Shown in pieces: positions 1 through 7,989 of a stretch of 64,000 nucleotides of DNA; position 1 is the stretch's first letter; the number at the start of each line of letters is the position of its first letter. Source of the DNA: Lacihabitans sp. CS3-21 (lineage in GTDB: Bacteria; Bacteroidota; Bacteroidia; Cytophagales; Spirosomataceae); the NCBI RefSeq assembly GCF_024343675.1, contig NZ_RJUD01000018.1:22628-86627 (forward strand). Direction: 5' to 3'. The translations under genes were made by a program, and so were the position numbers. A model generated the notes under the pieces. That model made no database searches and was not told the DNA's origin. It saw only the letters and a list, made by a program, of their open reading frames with translations.

Positions 1-675
1 TGGTACTTGCAGATATAATCTGCATACTTTTTCTGACCTCATACTGGCCAAGGCAAAACCATTATTATGAAAAGCATAAATCAATTCATCATAATTAGGT
101 TTGGAATAAGCCAAAATACCTAACCAACTAAACGGATATTCAATTTTGAATTCATTGTAAGATTCTTTGGGTAATGTTTTCCTCCCCAAACCATGAAACC
201 CATCCGTTCCCGCTACAAAATCACAATGCAATATTTTATTTTCTCCCAAGAAAGTAAATGATATACTTGGTTCATTGGACATAAAATCATTGATTTGTGT
301 AGCATCTGCCTCAAATAAAATCTCAATTTTTCTATCGATACAGGCTTGAATTAAATCCTTCACAACCTCTTGTTGCCCATAAATCGTTACTTCCCTTTGT
401 GTATGTTTTTGAAAATCAATACGTTGAATCACCCCATTGTAAGCAATATAACATCCATGATGCACCAAACCTTCTTTATGCAATCTTTCGGCTACACCCA
501 ATTCCTCAAAAACTTCTACAGTGTTTTGTTCTAACAAGCCTGCCCTTACACGATTCTCCACATATTCTCGACTTCTATTTTCTATTATAATACACTTAAT
601 ACCTTGTTTTTGAAGCATCAAAGCCAAGGTAAGTCCAGCTGGCCCAGCTCCAATAATTCCTACTTGAGTCTTCAT
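1..675 (-). CDS. pobA: 4-hydroxybenzoate 3-monooxygenase, N-terminal part (cut by window edge)
   Basis: FAD-dependent aromatic hydroxylase converting 4-hydroxybenzoate to protocatechuate with NADPH and O2. The 225 visible residues start with the FAD-binding Rossmann motif GIIGAGPAGLTLA, followed by RVRAGLLEQNTVE, the PobA-type signature, and GTDGFHG, the second FAD/NADPH motif. The family is about 390 residues, so some 165 C-terminal residues lie left of the window. The ATG at 675 is only 3 nt after the pcaL stop, so it is the last visible gene of the pcaHGBL-pobA operon and feeds that pathway. Distinct from salicylate hydroxylases by the RVRAGLLEQ motif. Confidence 0.92.
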   Translation of the reverse strand, partial: MKTQVGIIGAGPAGLTLALMLQKQGIKCIIIENRSREYVENRVRAGLLEQNTVEVFEELGVAERLHKEGLVHHGCYIAYNGVIQRIDFQKHTQREVTIYGQQEVVKDLIQACIDRKIEILFEADATQINDFMSNEPSISFTFLGENKILHCDFVAGTDGFHGLGRKTLPKESYNEFKIEYPFSWLGILAYSKPNYDELIYAFHNNGFALASMRSEKVCRLYLQVP

Positions 676-678
676 GGT

Positions 679-1815
679 TTAAAAATTAATATCGTTTTCT
701 TTAAAAACTTCTTGTGCCAAATGGAAGGCATCATTAGCGGCCGGTAATCCACAATACAATGCTGATTGCATAATTACCTCTTTGATTTCATCCACAGTAA
801 CTCCGTTATTAAAGGCTGCTTTTACATGCATTTTAAACTCAGTCGGCCTATTTAATGCAATTAGCATGGACATGGTAATTAAACTTTTAGTGGGTTTAGA
901 CAGGCCCGGCCGTGTCCAAATTTCACCCCATGCATAATTTGTAATAAAAGACTGGAAATCAGCATTAAAATCATTTATTTTACTATTGGCTTTATCTACA
1001 TGAGTATCCCCCAAAACACTTCTTCGAACATGCATTCCCTTTTCAAAAGTTTGATCTCCTACAAAAAAATCAATCAAAACCGCTGCATATTCTTTTGGTA
1101 ATTCAGTGGCAGCTAGGTGTCTGGCATGGAGTACTTTTAATCTAGCATCGGGTATTTTGGATACCAAAAATTCAGCCTGCTCAACGTTTGTCACTGGATC
1201 TTCGTCACCAGTAATGACCAAAGTTTTGACACTCAAATTTTGTAACTGTTCTCTAAAATCTGCATCACGAATGGCACAGCAACAATTAGAATAGCCTTCT
1301 ACATTACTTCTTAAAAACATGGCATGCATTTCGGTAACTCTTTTTGGGTTTTGCCTGCGAAATTCTTCAGTAAACCAACGCTCCATGGTATCATCAACGA
1401 TGGCCTGCATTCCGTTTTTTGAAATGGTTTCTATGCGGCTATTCCAGCGTTCATCATTACCTATTTTTGCTCCAGTATTGCTTAAAACTATTTTTATGAA
1501 GCGATTTGGGTAATTGATTCCTAAAAATTGGCCAATTAATCCACCCATTGAGAGTCCACAGAAATAGGCTGAATCAATGCTTAGTTCATCCATTAGTTGG
1601 ATAACATCATTGCCTAAATGCTCAATCGTCGAATCACTACCAAATATAAAACCTTCACTTCCACCATGTCCAGCTGTATCGTACCTTAAAACCCTAAAAT
1701 AAGGCAATAAATAAGGAACTAATTCATCCCACATCATCATTTCTGAACCTAATGAATTGGAAAAAATCAAAACTGGACTGTTTGGTGTTCCTTCTATTTT
1801 ATAGTTAATTTTCAT
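679..1815 (-). CDS. pcaL: fused 3-oxoadipate enol-lactonase / 4-carboxymuconolactone decarboxylase
   Basis: Two steps of the beta-ketoadipate pathway in one 378-residue polypeptide. Residues 1-250 are an alpha/beta hydrolase (PcaD-like) with nucleophile Ser89 in GLSMGG, an acid in GDEDPVT and the catalytic His in ARHLAATELP. Residues about 255-375 are a carboxymuconolactone decarboxylase domain (PcaC-like: GEIWTRPGLS, FNNGVTVDEIKEVIMQ). The domain order D-C is that of PcaL. Starts inside the end of pcaB (11-nt overlap), which suggests translational coupling. It decarboxylates 4-carboxymuconolactone and hydrolyses the resulting enol-lactone to beta-ketoadipate. Confidence 0.94.
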   Translation of the reverse strand: MKINYKIEGTPNSPVLIFSNSLGSEMMMWDELVPYLLPYFRVLRYDTAGHGGSEGFIFGSDSTIEHLGNDVIQLMDELSIDSAYFCGLSMGGLIGQFLGINYPNRFIKIVLSNTGAKIGNDERWNSRIETISKNGMQAIVDDTMERWFTEEFRRQNPKRVTEMHAMFLRSNVEGYSNCCCAIRDADFREQLQNLSVKTLVITGDEDPVTNVEQAEFLVSKIPDARLKVLHARHLAATELPKEYAAVLIDFFVGDQTFEKGMHVRRSVLGDTHVDKANSKINDFNADFQSFITNYAWGEIWTRPGLSKPTKSLITMSMLIALNRPTEFKMHVKAAFNNGVTVDEIKEVIMQSALYCGLPAANDAFHLAQEVFKENDINF

Positions 1816-3118
1816 ATTTCTTTAGAATATTCTCAACAATTTCAACACTGTTTCCTATGGAATTTTGAGGATTAAAATACATATTTAAATTCTCTAAGTC
1901 AAGATTCATTTCCCTTAGTACTTCTTTCAAATGTTTCTTTTTTGAAATAGCAATTTTACAAGCTTTCTCTACCAACTCATGGGCCTGAATTTTACCTATT
2001 TTTGAGGCCAAAGCAAGTGATACATTTTCTGCAAAAATCAGCCCCTGTGTAATCTCAATATTTGCCAGCATGCGTTTTTCATCAACCTCCAAGCCTTCAA
2101 TCAATTCCACAGTCTTTTCTAAACTACCTGCTGTCAAAAGCATTATTTCGGTCAAAACCTCCCATTCCGCATGCCAATTTCCAGCGGAACGCTCATGCTC
2201 TTGTATCATAGAAGAAAGCATACTTCCAACCAAATGCGGAATACGTGTTGCATTGGCCAATATGGCTGCACATGTTACGGGATTGCGTTTATGTGGCATA
2301 GTACTAGATCCCCCTTTACCTTCGGCCGCACCCTCAAAGACCTCCCCAACCTCGGTCTGCATCAATAATGAAACATCTTTCGCTATTTTGCCTAAGGAAC
2401 CACTCAAAATGCCTAATTTAGACGCTAGCTCATTTAAATTATCTCTCTGAGATTGCCATGAAAATGAAGGACATAAGCCCAAAAACTGAGCGAATAAATT
2501 TACAACATCGTTAGAAATATTTTTATTTTGACTTCCAACAGCACCAGAAAGTTGCACCCCCAAAAGCCTTGGTTTCATTTCAACCAACCTATCTATTGAC
2601 CTACAAACACCTTCTAACCAAGCACTTGCTTTTAGACCAAATGTAATTGGACGAGCTTGCTGCAAAAGCGTCCGCCCAACCATCACAGTACTTTTGTGCT
2701 TTTTAGAAATTTTTATCAATTCTGACTTTAGAATCAATAATTTACTCTCCAATAAATTTACAAATTGAGCTATTTGTAGTATCGAGCCAGTATCCACAAT
2801 ATCTTGGCTAGTAGCACCAAAATGGACAAACTTTGAGGCTTCAAAGTCTCTACTCTTTACTACTTTCGTAAGTTGCTGTACCAATGGTATAGCCGCATTG
2901 CCTCCAAGTTTAATATCTTTTTTAAGTTTTTCTATATCAACAAATTCAATCTGGCAGCAATTCGAAATAATATTGGCAGACTCCCTTGATATAATTCCTA
3001 CCTCTGCCTGAGCCTGAGCCAATGAAGACTCTGCAACCAACATGGCCGCGATTGTGTTTTGGTCCGAAAAAAGTTCGTTTACCTCAGAAGAATAAAAAAG
3101 TTCACTATATAAACTCAT
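1805..3118 (-). CDS. pcaB: 3-carboxy-cis,cis-muconate cycloisomerase
   Basis: Member of the fumarase/aspartase superfamily that cyclises 3-carboxymuconate to 4-carboxymuconolactone. The superfamily signature GSSTMPHKRNP is present mid-protein, preceded by TEVGEVFEGAAEGKG, and the N-terminal region contains the HFGATSQDIVDT block. I place the start at 3118 (MSLYSELFYSS), 4 nt after the pcaG stop; an upstream ATG at 3133 would add five residues and overlap pcaG. About 437 residues, normal for PcaB. Sits between pcaG and pcaL in the same operon. Adenylosuccinate lyase is the main alternative, but the context decides for PcaB. Confidence 0.94.
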   Translation of the reverse strand: MSLYSELFYSSEVNELFSDQNTIAAMLVAESSLAQAQAEVGIISRESANIISNCCQIEFVDIEKLKKDIKLGGNAAIPLVQQLTKVVKSRDFEASKFVHFGATSQDIVDTGSILQIAQFVNLLESKLLILKSELIKISKKHKSTVMVGRTLLQQARPITFGLKASAWLEGVCRSIDRLVEMKPRLLGVQLSGAVGSQNKNISNDVVNLFAQFLGLCPSFSWQSQRDNLNELASKLGILSGSLGKIAKDVSLLMQTEVGEVFEGAAEGKGGSSTMPHKRNPVTCAAILANATRIPHLVGSMLSSMIQEHERSAGNWHAEWEVLTEIMLLTAGSLEKTVELIEGLEVDEKRMLANIEITQGLIFAENVSLALASKIGKIQAHELVEKACKIAISKKKHLKEVLREMNLDLENLNMYFNPQNSIGNSVEIVENILKKYEN

Positions 3119-3122
3119 AATT

Positions 3123-3635
3123 TCAAATATCAAAGAAAACCGTTTCGCTATCGCCTTGCATGTGAATATCGAATAAATAATAATTATCTTTTTTCTGAGC
3201 TATCAAAGTTTCTCTTCTTGAATTATCTATTTGAGAAAGCACTTCATCTGTTGCATTTTTGACTTCGTCAGAAAAATAAATTCTTGTGTAAGAATGAATT
3301 AATTGACCACGCATAAATAGAATCACGGACAAAAAAGGTGCATTCTCTCCTATAGATTCAGGTTTTTTAGTTTTAAAAACAAAGCTTTTGTCTTTTTCGG
3401 TACCCGTACCAAATCTTCCGAATAGGTTATTCTGATTGTCCCAAATCTCGAGCATGGCATCAGGAATAACGTTTCCTTCGCCATCAAAAACTCTTCCTCG
3501 AATTACTATATGTTCCTCATCTGATGAAACCAGATCATGCTGAGCCAGACTTTTAAAATCGTACAAATATTGCTCAGGAGTAAGACCATATGCGAAATAA
3601 GGTCCAACGGTTTGTGATGGTGTTTGCTTTAACAT
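3123..3635 (-). CDS. pcaG: protocatechuate 3,4-dioxygenase, alpha subunit
   Basis: Non-catalytic partner of the intradiol ring-cleaving dioxygenase that opens protocatechuate to 3-carboxy-cis,cis-muconate. The 170-residue protein begins with the PcaG hallmark TPSQTVGPYFAYGL and carries the intradiol dioxygenase core IRGRVFDGEGNVIPDAMLEIWD, where the alpha subunit lacks the full set of iron ligands. Follows pcaH after 14 nt and is followed by pcaB after 4 nt, the usual catabolic gene order. Alpha and beta subunits assemble into (alpha-beta-Fe) oligomers in the cytoplasm. Confidence 0.94.
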   Translation of the reverse strand: MLKQTPSQTVGPYFAYGLTPEQYLYDFKSLAQHDLVSSDEEHIVIRGRVFDGEGNVIPDAMLEIWDNQNNLFGRFGTGTEKDKSFVFKTKKPESIGENAPFLSVILFMRGQLIHSYTRIYFSDEVKNATDEVLSQIDNSRRETLIAQKKDNYYLFDIHMQGDSETVFFDI

Positions 3636-3649
3636 AATATTTTCAAAAT

Positions 3650-4357
3650 TTATATTTTCTCAAATGGCGTGGCTTTATGACCTCTTAAAACAAAATCAAA
3701 GCGGTAACCCAAGGCAAAATCAGGTTCTGTAGCCCCAAGATCAAACTTTGATATCAATAAGTCTCTCCCTTTAGGTGGTACTGCCAAAAATATCGGGTCA
3801 TGTTCTAAAAGCGGATCACCTGGAAAATACATTTGTGTAACCAAACGATTGGTAATATTTGCTCCAAACAGTGAAAAATGTATATGATTTGGCCTCCAAG
3901 CGTTGTAATGATTACCCCAAGGATATGCCCCCGGCTTGATGGTGTAAAATTTATAATTCCCATCTTTGTCTGTCATGCATCGGCCCGCACCCAAAAAGTT
4001 GGGATCCAATGGGGCATCGTGCTGGTCCACTTTATGTACATATCTACCACATGAATTGGCCTGCCAAATTTCTATTAATGTATGCGGAATCGGTTGGCCG
4101 TTTTCGTTAAAAACCGTACCGTGTACCACAATTCTTTCGCCCAATGGTTCGCCATTTTTAATCGAATTCTTGGTTAAATCATGATCAAACTCCCCCAAAT
4201 TAAAGTCCCCAAAAACAGGCCCTGAAAGTTCAGCCAATGATTGTTTCAGTAACACCAAAGGTTTGGTAGGTGCTCGGAGAATAGTTGACTTATACGCTGG
4301 TGACAATCGAGGTGGATGCACCTCCATGTCGAAAGGATTATATATCAATTGACTCAT
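3650..4357 (-). CDS. pcaH: protocatechuate 3,4-dioxygenase, beta (iron-binding) subunit
   Basis: Catalytic subunit with non-haem Fe(III). The expected Tyr,Tyr,His,His ligand set is visible: Tyr in SCGRYVHKVDQHD, then Tyr and two His in GNHYNAWRPNHIHFSLFG. The N-terminus contains the PcaH-typical HPPRLSPAYKSTILRAP. I choose the ATG at 4357 (MSQLIYNPFD), giving 235 residues, the usual size; an in-frame ATG at 4423 would add 22 hydrophobic residues unlike the family. First gene of the operon, divergent from the AraC-type regulator. A TACATTTG -7 box lies 30-37 nt upstream of the start. Confidence 0.95.
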   Translation of the reverse strand: MSQLIYNPFDMEVHPPRLSPAYKSTILRAPTKPLVLLKQSLAELSGPVFGDFNLGEFDHDLTKNSIKNGEPLGERIVVHGTVFNENGQPIPHTLIEIWQANSCGRYVHKVDQHDAPLDPNFLGAGRCMTDKDGNYKFYTIKPGAYPWGNHYNAWRPNHIHFSLFGANITNRLVTQMYFPGDPLLEHDPIFLAVPPKGRDLLISKFDLGATEPDFALGYRFDFVLRGHKATPFEKI

Positions 4358-4386
4358 GATTTTACATTTAAAACTATATAATAAAA

Positions 4387-4394
4387 CAAATGTA
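4387..4394 (-). promoter_or_regulatory. probable -7 box of the pcaHGBL-pobA promoter
   Basis: On the minus strand the sequence reads TACATTTG, an exact match to the Bacteroidota sigma-factor -7 consensus TAnnTTTG. Transcription would start near 4381, about 25 nt before pcaH. No well-spaced TTG -33 element is present (the nearest TTG is 26 nt away), which fits a promoter that needs an activator. Confidence 0.5.
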
Positions 4395-4438
4395 CCCTGA
4401 AAGTATAATTTATTCTTGGACAAATTAAAATATTGTTT

Positions 4439-4453
4439 GTACTTTTATAACAT
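4439..4453. promoter_or_regulatory. 15-bp element, copy 1 (candidate regulator site, pca/araC)
   Basis: Reads GTACTTTTATAACAT. It matches 14 of 15 bases of a second element at 4580-4594, in the same orientation. It lies 45 bp upstream of the pca -7 box, where an activator would sit. Binding by the divergently encoded AraC protein is inference. Confidence 0.45.
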
Positions 4454-4579
4454 AATAATAATTTTATTGGTGACATAAATTGAGACAAACTGGAAAAATT
4501 CAAATAAAAATAAATCCTAATTACTAATAAACAATAGCTTACAATAAAACCAAAGAAAAAATAAGGGGAAAATCAAAAA

Positions 4580-4594
4580 GTACATTTATAACAT
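4580..4594. promoter_or_regulatory. 15-bp element, copy 2, overlapping the araC start codon
   Basis: Reads GTACATTTATAACAT and differs from copy 1 at one base. Its last two bases are the first two of the araC ATG at 4593, a position suited to autorepression. The inner TACATTTA also resembles a -7 box with one mismatch, so part of the match could reflect promoter sequence. Confidence 0.4.
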
Positions 4595-5465
4595 GAAGGA
4601 AAAACTCGTAATATTTAACGGACTCTATGGCGAAAACAATTACAGCTCACTGCTGGAATTCGTTCATGCTGAACCGTTGGAATCGAGAAGCAAAATGTAT
4701 AATTGGGAAATCAAAGAGCATTTACACACAGATTTGGTTCAGCTATTTGTCATAGAAAGTGGAAATGGAATTTTAGTTTCAGAGAAAAAGGAATCCATTA
4801 TCTCGGGGCCAAGCATAGTTTTTATTCCCATAAATACACTGCATGGATTCATTTTTCAAGATAATGTAAAAGGGGAGGTCATCACTTTTTCCGATTACTT
4901 TCTTGAAAATAATTTTAAACAAAACCAGAAAATCGTATTTGAATTAAATCATTTGCAATGCTTTAACTTTGAAAGAAACAACACGCATTTTGAACAAATA
5001 AAAATACTCAAAGAAATGATAATTAAGGAATTAAATGAAGAAAACATAGAAAAACGCACTTTCATAAATTCCTTATTCCAAACGTTATTTCTCGCAATTT
5101 TCAGAGTTAATCAAATTCAAAAAACAAGTATGGAAGAAACGGATAATAAAACATTAAAATATTTCCAGATTTTCCAGAAAAGTATAAAACAAGATTATTC
5201 AGAAATGAAAACTATCAGCCAATATGCCAAAGAAATAGGAATTACCACCATGCATCTCAACAGAGTTTGTAAGATAGTAATAGGTAAATCTCCACTCCAA
5301 ATCTTACATGAATTAGTTGTCGCAGAAGCAAAAAAATACCTTTTAAACACCTCCTATTCTATCTCTGAAATTAGCTATTTTCTAAACTTTAACGACCCCG
5401 CTTATTTCACAAGATTATTCAAGAAAAATGTCGGGGTATCACCTAGTGATTTCCGAAAAACTTAA
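4593..5465 (+). CDS. AraC-family transcriptional regulator, probable pca regulator
   Basis: 290 residues. The N-terminal half is a cupin-like effector domain (SGPSIVFIPINTLHGFIF is a typical AraC cupin strand pair). The C-terminal 100 residues carry two helix-turn-helix units: TISQYAKEIGITTMHLNRVCK and SISEISYFLNFNDPAYFTR, the latter followed by FKKNVGVSPSDFRK. Divergent from pcaH across 235 bp, so it most likely senses an aromatic intermediate (protocatechuate, 4-hydroxybenzoate or beta-ketoadipate) and controls the operon. The effector is not deducible from sequence. Paired 15-bp repeats in the intergenic region are candidate binding sites. Confidence 0.9.
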   Translation: MKEKLVIFNGLYGENNYSSLLEFVHAEPLESRSKMYNWEIKEHLHTDLVQLFVIESGNGILVSEKKESIISGPSIVFIPINTLHGFIFQDNVKGEVITFSDYFLENNFKQNQKIVFELNHLQCFNFERNNTHFEQIKILKEMIIKELNEENIEKRTFINSLFQTLFLAIFRVNQIQKTSMEETDNKTLKYFQIFQKSIKQDYSEMKTISQYAKEIGITTMHLNRVCKIVIGKSPLQILHELVVAEAKKYLLNTSYSISEISYFLNFNDPAYFTRLFKKNVGVSPSDFRKT

Positions 5466-5533
5466 AATTGATTTTTATTCTTAATTTTGCAAAAAAGGTT
5501 TTAGTTATATTGCCTAATATTTAAACCCTATAC

Positions 5534-6841
5534 ATGAATTTTATAAACAATAAAAAAATCTGGAACGCATGGTCTATGTACGACTGGGCGAATTCAGTGC
5601 ATAATTTGGTCATCACTACCGTGATTTTTCCGATTTATTACCATGCAACTGCCGTGGGAATAGATGGCAGTGATAAGGTACTTTTTTTTGGATTTGAAGT
5701 AAACAACAATTCCCTATATAGTTTTACGATTTCGGCGGCGGCCATGACTTTGGTCTTCCTTTCACCCATACTGACGTCCATCGCAGACTATTCAGGGAGG
5801 AGAAAAATGTTCATGAAGTTCTTTTGCTATTTGGGGGCGGCTTCTTGTGCATATTTTTACTTTTTTACAAAAGAAAGCCTGAATAGTGTTATGATTGCAT
5901 TTGGCTTATCCATTGTTGGTTGGGGTGGAAGTATCGTCTTCTACAATTCATATATTCCCCAAATAGCCACGGAAGACAATTTTGACAAACTTAGTGCAAA
6001 AGGATTCGTATTTGGCTATATTGGAAGCGTTATATTACTAGTTTTCAATCTTTTAATGATTCTTAAGCCTGAGCTTTTTGGCCTTACAGAAGCAGACTCC
6101 AAGTCTGGACTTACCTCCAGAATTGCTTTCTTAACAGTAGGTATTTGGTGGTTTGGCTTTGCCCAAATTCCATTTTATTTTTTACCAAAAGACAACAGCA
6201 AGAAGTTTGAACTCAACTGGATAAAAAAAGGAATAAAAGAACTACGGAATGTAATTTTAGAAGTCAGGCAAAACAAGATTTTAACCAAATTCCTTACGGC
6301 CTATTTTACTTATTATTTGGGTGTAATGACAGTGATTTACGTTGCCACCTTGTTTGCCGAAGATGAACTCAAAATACCTCGTGATGGCTTAATAGCCACC
6401 CTATTAGTTATACAATTGGTTGCTATTCCAGGTAGTTATTTGGCTTCTTATTTATCCCGTAAATTTGGAAATTCTATAGCATTAAGAATTCAAGTCTTCA
6501 TATGGTTTTTGGTTCCACTTGGTGCATATTTTACTACTACTGCCACTCAATTTTATGTCATTGCCGGCATGGTGGGTTTGGTTATGGGCGGAATTCAGTC
6601 ACTTTCACGTTCTACGTTCGCCAAATTGATACCGGAAGACATAAAGCATACAGCATCTTACTTTTCGCTATATGATATTTTGGAAAAGGCCTCTATAACC
6701 ACGGGAACTTTCATTTTTGGATATCTCAATGCCATAACAGGCAGTATGCGAACCTCTATTTTGTTCCTAATGGTGGCATTTTTCCTGGGCTTTTTACTAC
6801 TGATGAGAATACCATCCAAAACTGTATATCACGATAAATGA
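5534..6841 (+). CDS. MFS transporter, UMF1/Atg22-like family
   Basis: 435-residue polytopic inner-membrane protein with about 12 hydrophobic segments. The N-terminus WNAWSMYDWANSVHNLVITT is the YDWANS motif of the UMF1 (unknown major facilitator) group related to vacuole effluxer Atg22. The inner repeat contains SIADYSGRRKMFM, an MFS loop 2-3 motif. The substrate is unknown; related proteins export amino acids in yeast, but that role is not established for bacteria. Its last codon overlaps the start of the next gene by 4 nt, so the two are probably cotranscribed. Confidence 0.85.
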   Translation: MNFINNKKIWNAWSMYDWANSVHNLVITTVIFPIYYHATAVGIDGSDKVLFFGFEVNNNSLYSFTISAAAMTLVFLSPILTSIADYSGRRKMFMKFFCYLGAASCAYFYFFTKESLNSVMIAFGLSIVGWGGSIVFYNSYIPQIATEDNFDKLSAKGFVFGYIGSVILLVFNLLMILKPELFGLTEADSKSGLTSRIAFLTVGIWWFGFAQIPFYFLPKDNSKKFELNWIKKGIKELRNVILEVRQNKILTKFLTAYFTYYLGVMTVIYVATLFAEDELKIPRDGLIATLLVIQLVAIPGSYLASYLSRKFGNSIALRIQVFIWFLVPLGAYFTTTATQFYVIAGMVGLVMGGIQSLSRSTFAKLIPEDIKHTASYFSLYDILEKASITTGTFIFGYLNAITGSMRTSILFLMVAFFLGFLLLMRIPSKTVYHDK

Positions 6842-7989
6842 GGATTTTAATTACGGATTTAAATATAAAGTTGGACGGGCATAAGTTTGGCTACGTAAGC
6901 AATTTACTAAAACACATTGAAGCCCTTAGTACTGAGAATGAATACTTTATACTGACAAATCACTCAAAAGAATTTAAATTAGCTTCAGTTAAACCTAATA
7001 TTAAAATTCTCAATACAACCGAAGAACAACAAACAGTGATTTTGTCACAAAAACACTATTTCCAAAAGTCTGCAGAAGAATGGAAAATCATTAATAATGA
7101 ATGTCTCAAAAATCAGATCAATCATTTGGTTTTGATGGAACTAGATCCTTATCAGGTAGAAATTGGAAAGAAAAAAACTTCATTTAGTATAGCTGGAATT
7201 TGGTTTAGACCTTACGCCAGAATGCAAAAAGAAGGCCCAGGACTAAGAAACCAAATTGTGTTTTGGAGGACGATTTTACAGAAAAAATTGACAATAAAAT
7301 GGGCTTTATTGAATAAAAATCTTAAAAAAGTATTCATTTTGAATGATGAAGCCATGCCAAATTGGCTAGACAATCAACGTTTTTTTTATTTACCCGACCC
7401 CTATTTTGAATATAAAACAATTGAGAATTTCGACCTCAGAGAAAAACATAATATCCCGAAAGAGAATCTTATTTTGCTCCAGTTTGGCAACATGGACGAA
7501 CGCAAAAACAATGAGAACATCCTAGCCGCACTGAATAATTTGGACGAAGATTTGGCACAAAAAATTTCTTTAATTATTGTAGGAAAGTTTAAGGAGGGCT
7601 ATTTGGAGAAAATAAAGAACCTAATCCCTGAAAATTCAAAATATCAAACGATAATAAATGATGAATTTGTGAGTGACGAAGAAATGGAGTCGACGTTTAT
7701 ACAATCAGACGTTATCCTAAGAATGAATATCAACTTCTTTGGCTCAAGCGGGATAGTCGGGCAAGCAGCCAATCACAACAAACCATGTATAGTGTCTGAC
7801 AGTGGAGTAATGGCCGAGCAAGTAGAAAAATATAAGCTTGGAAAAATCATAGACCCTTATGATATCAATGCCATAAAAGAAACTATTATTTACTATTTAC
7901 AAAATCCAAGGTCAAGAAATATTGATGGGGAATATTATAGACAAACTCACGATTTAAAGGCTTTTGGAAATACTTTGTTGCGTATTTAA
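6838..7989 (+). CDS. glycosyltransferase, GT-B fold (GT4-like)
   Basis: 383 residues. The C-terminal half shows the GT-B nucleotide-sugar domain: LLQFGNMDERKNNENILAAL (strand and helix after the linker), LIIVGKF, and FGSSGIVGQAANHNKPCIVSDSGVMAEQVE, the acidic E-x(7)-E-like donor-binding region in degenerate form. The N-terminal acceptor domain is not informative. Probably builds an extracellular or surface polysaccharide. Its ATG overlaps the transporter stop (ATGA). Its 3' end overlaps the convergent SGNH gene by 36 bp, so the two coding ends share sequence. Confidence 0.75.
   Translation: MRILITDLNIKLDGHKFGYVSNLLKHIEALSTENEYFILTNHSKEFKLASVKPNIKILNTTEEQQTVILSQKHYFQKSAEEWKIINNECLKNQINHLVLMELDPYQVEIGKKKTSFSIAGIWFRPYARMQKEGPGLRNQIVFWRTILQKKLTIKWALLNKNLKKVFILNDEAMPNWLDNQRFFYLPDPYFEYKTIENFDLREKHNIPKENLILLQFGNMDERKNNENILAALNNLDEDLAQKISLIIVGKFKEGYLEKIKNLIPENSKYQTIINDEFVSDEEMESTFIQSDVILRMNINFFGSSGIVGQAANHNKPCIVSDSGVMAEQVEKYKLGKIIDPYDINAIKETIIYYLQNPRSRNIDGEYYRQTHDLKAFGNTLLRI

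Noticed and set aside
399..590. 63-codon plus-strand frame opposite pobA
   Set aside because: Antisense to conserved PobA motifs.
2070..2450. 126-codon plus-strand frame opposite pcaB
   Set aside because: Lies wholly antisense to a well-supported gene with conserved motifs; no family features or promoter.
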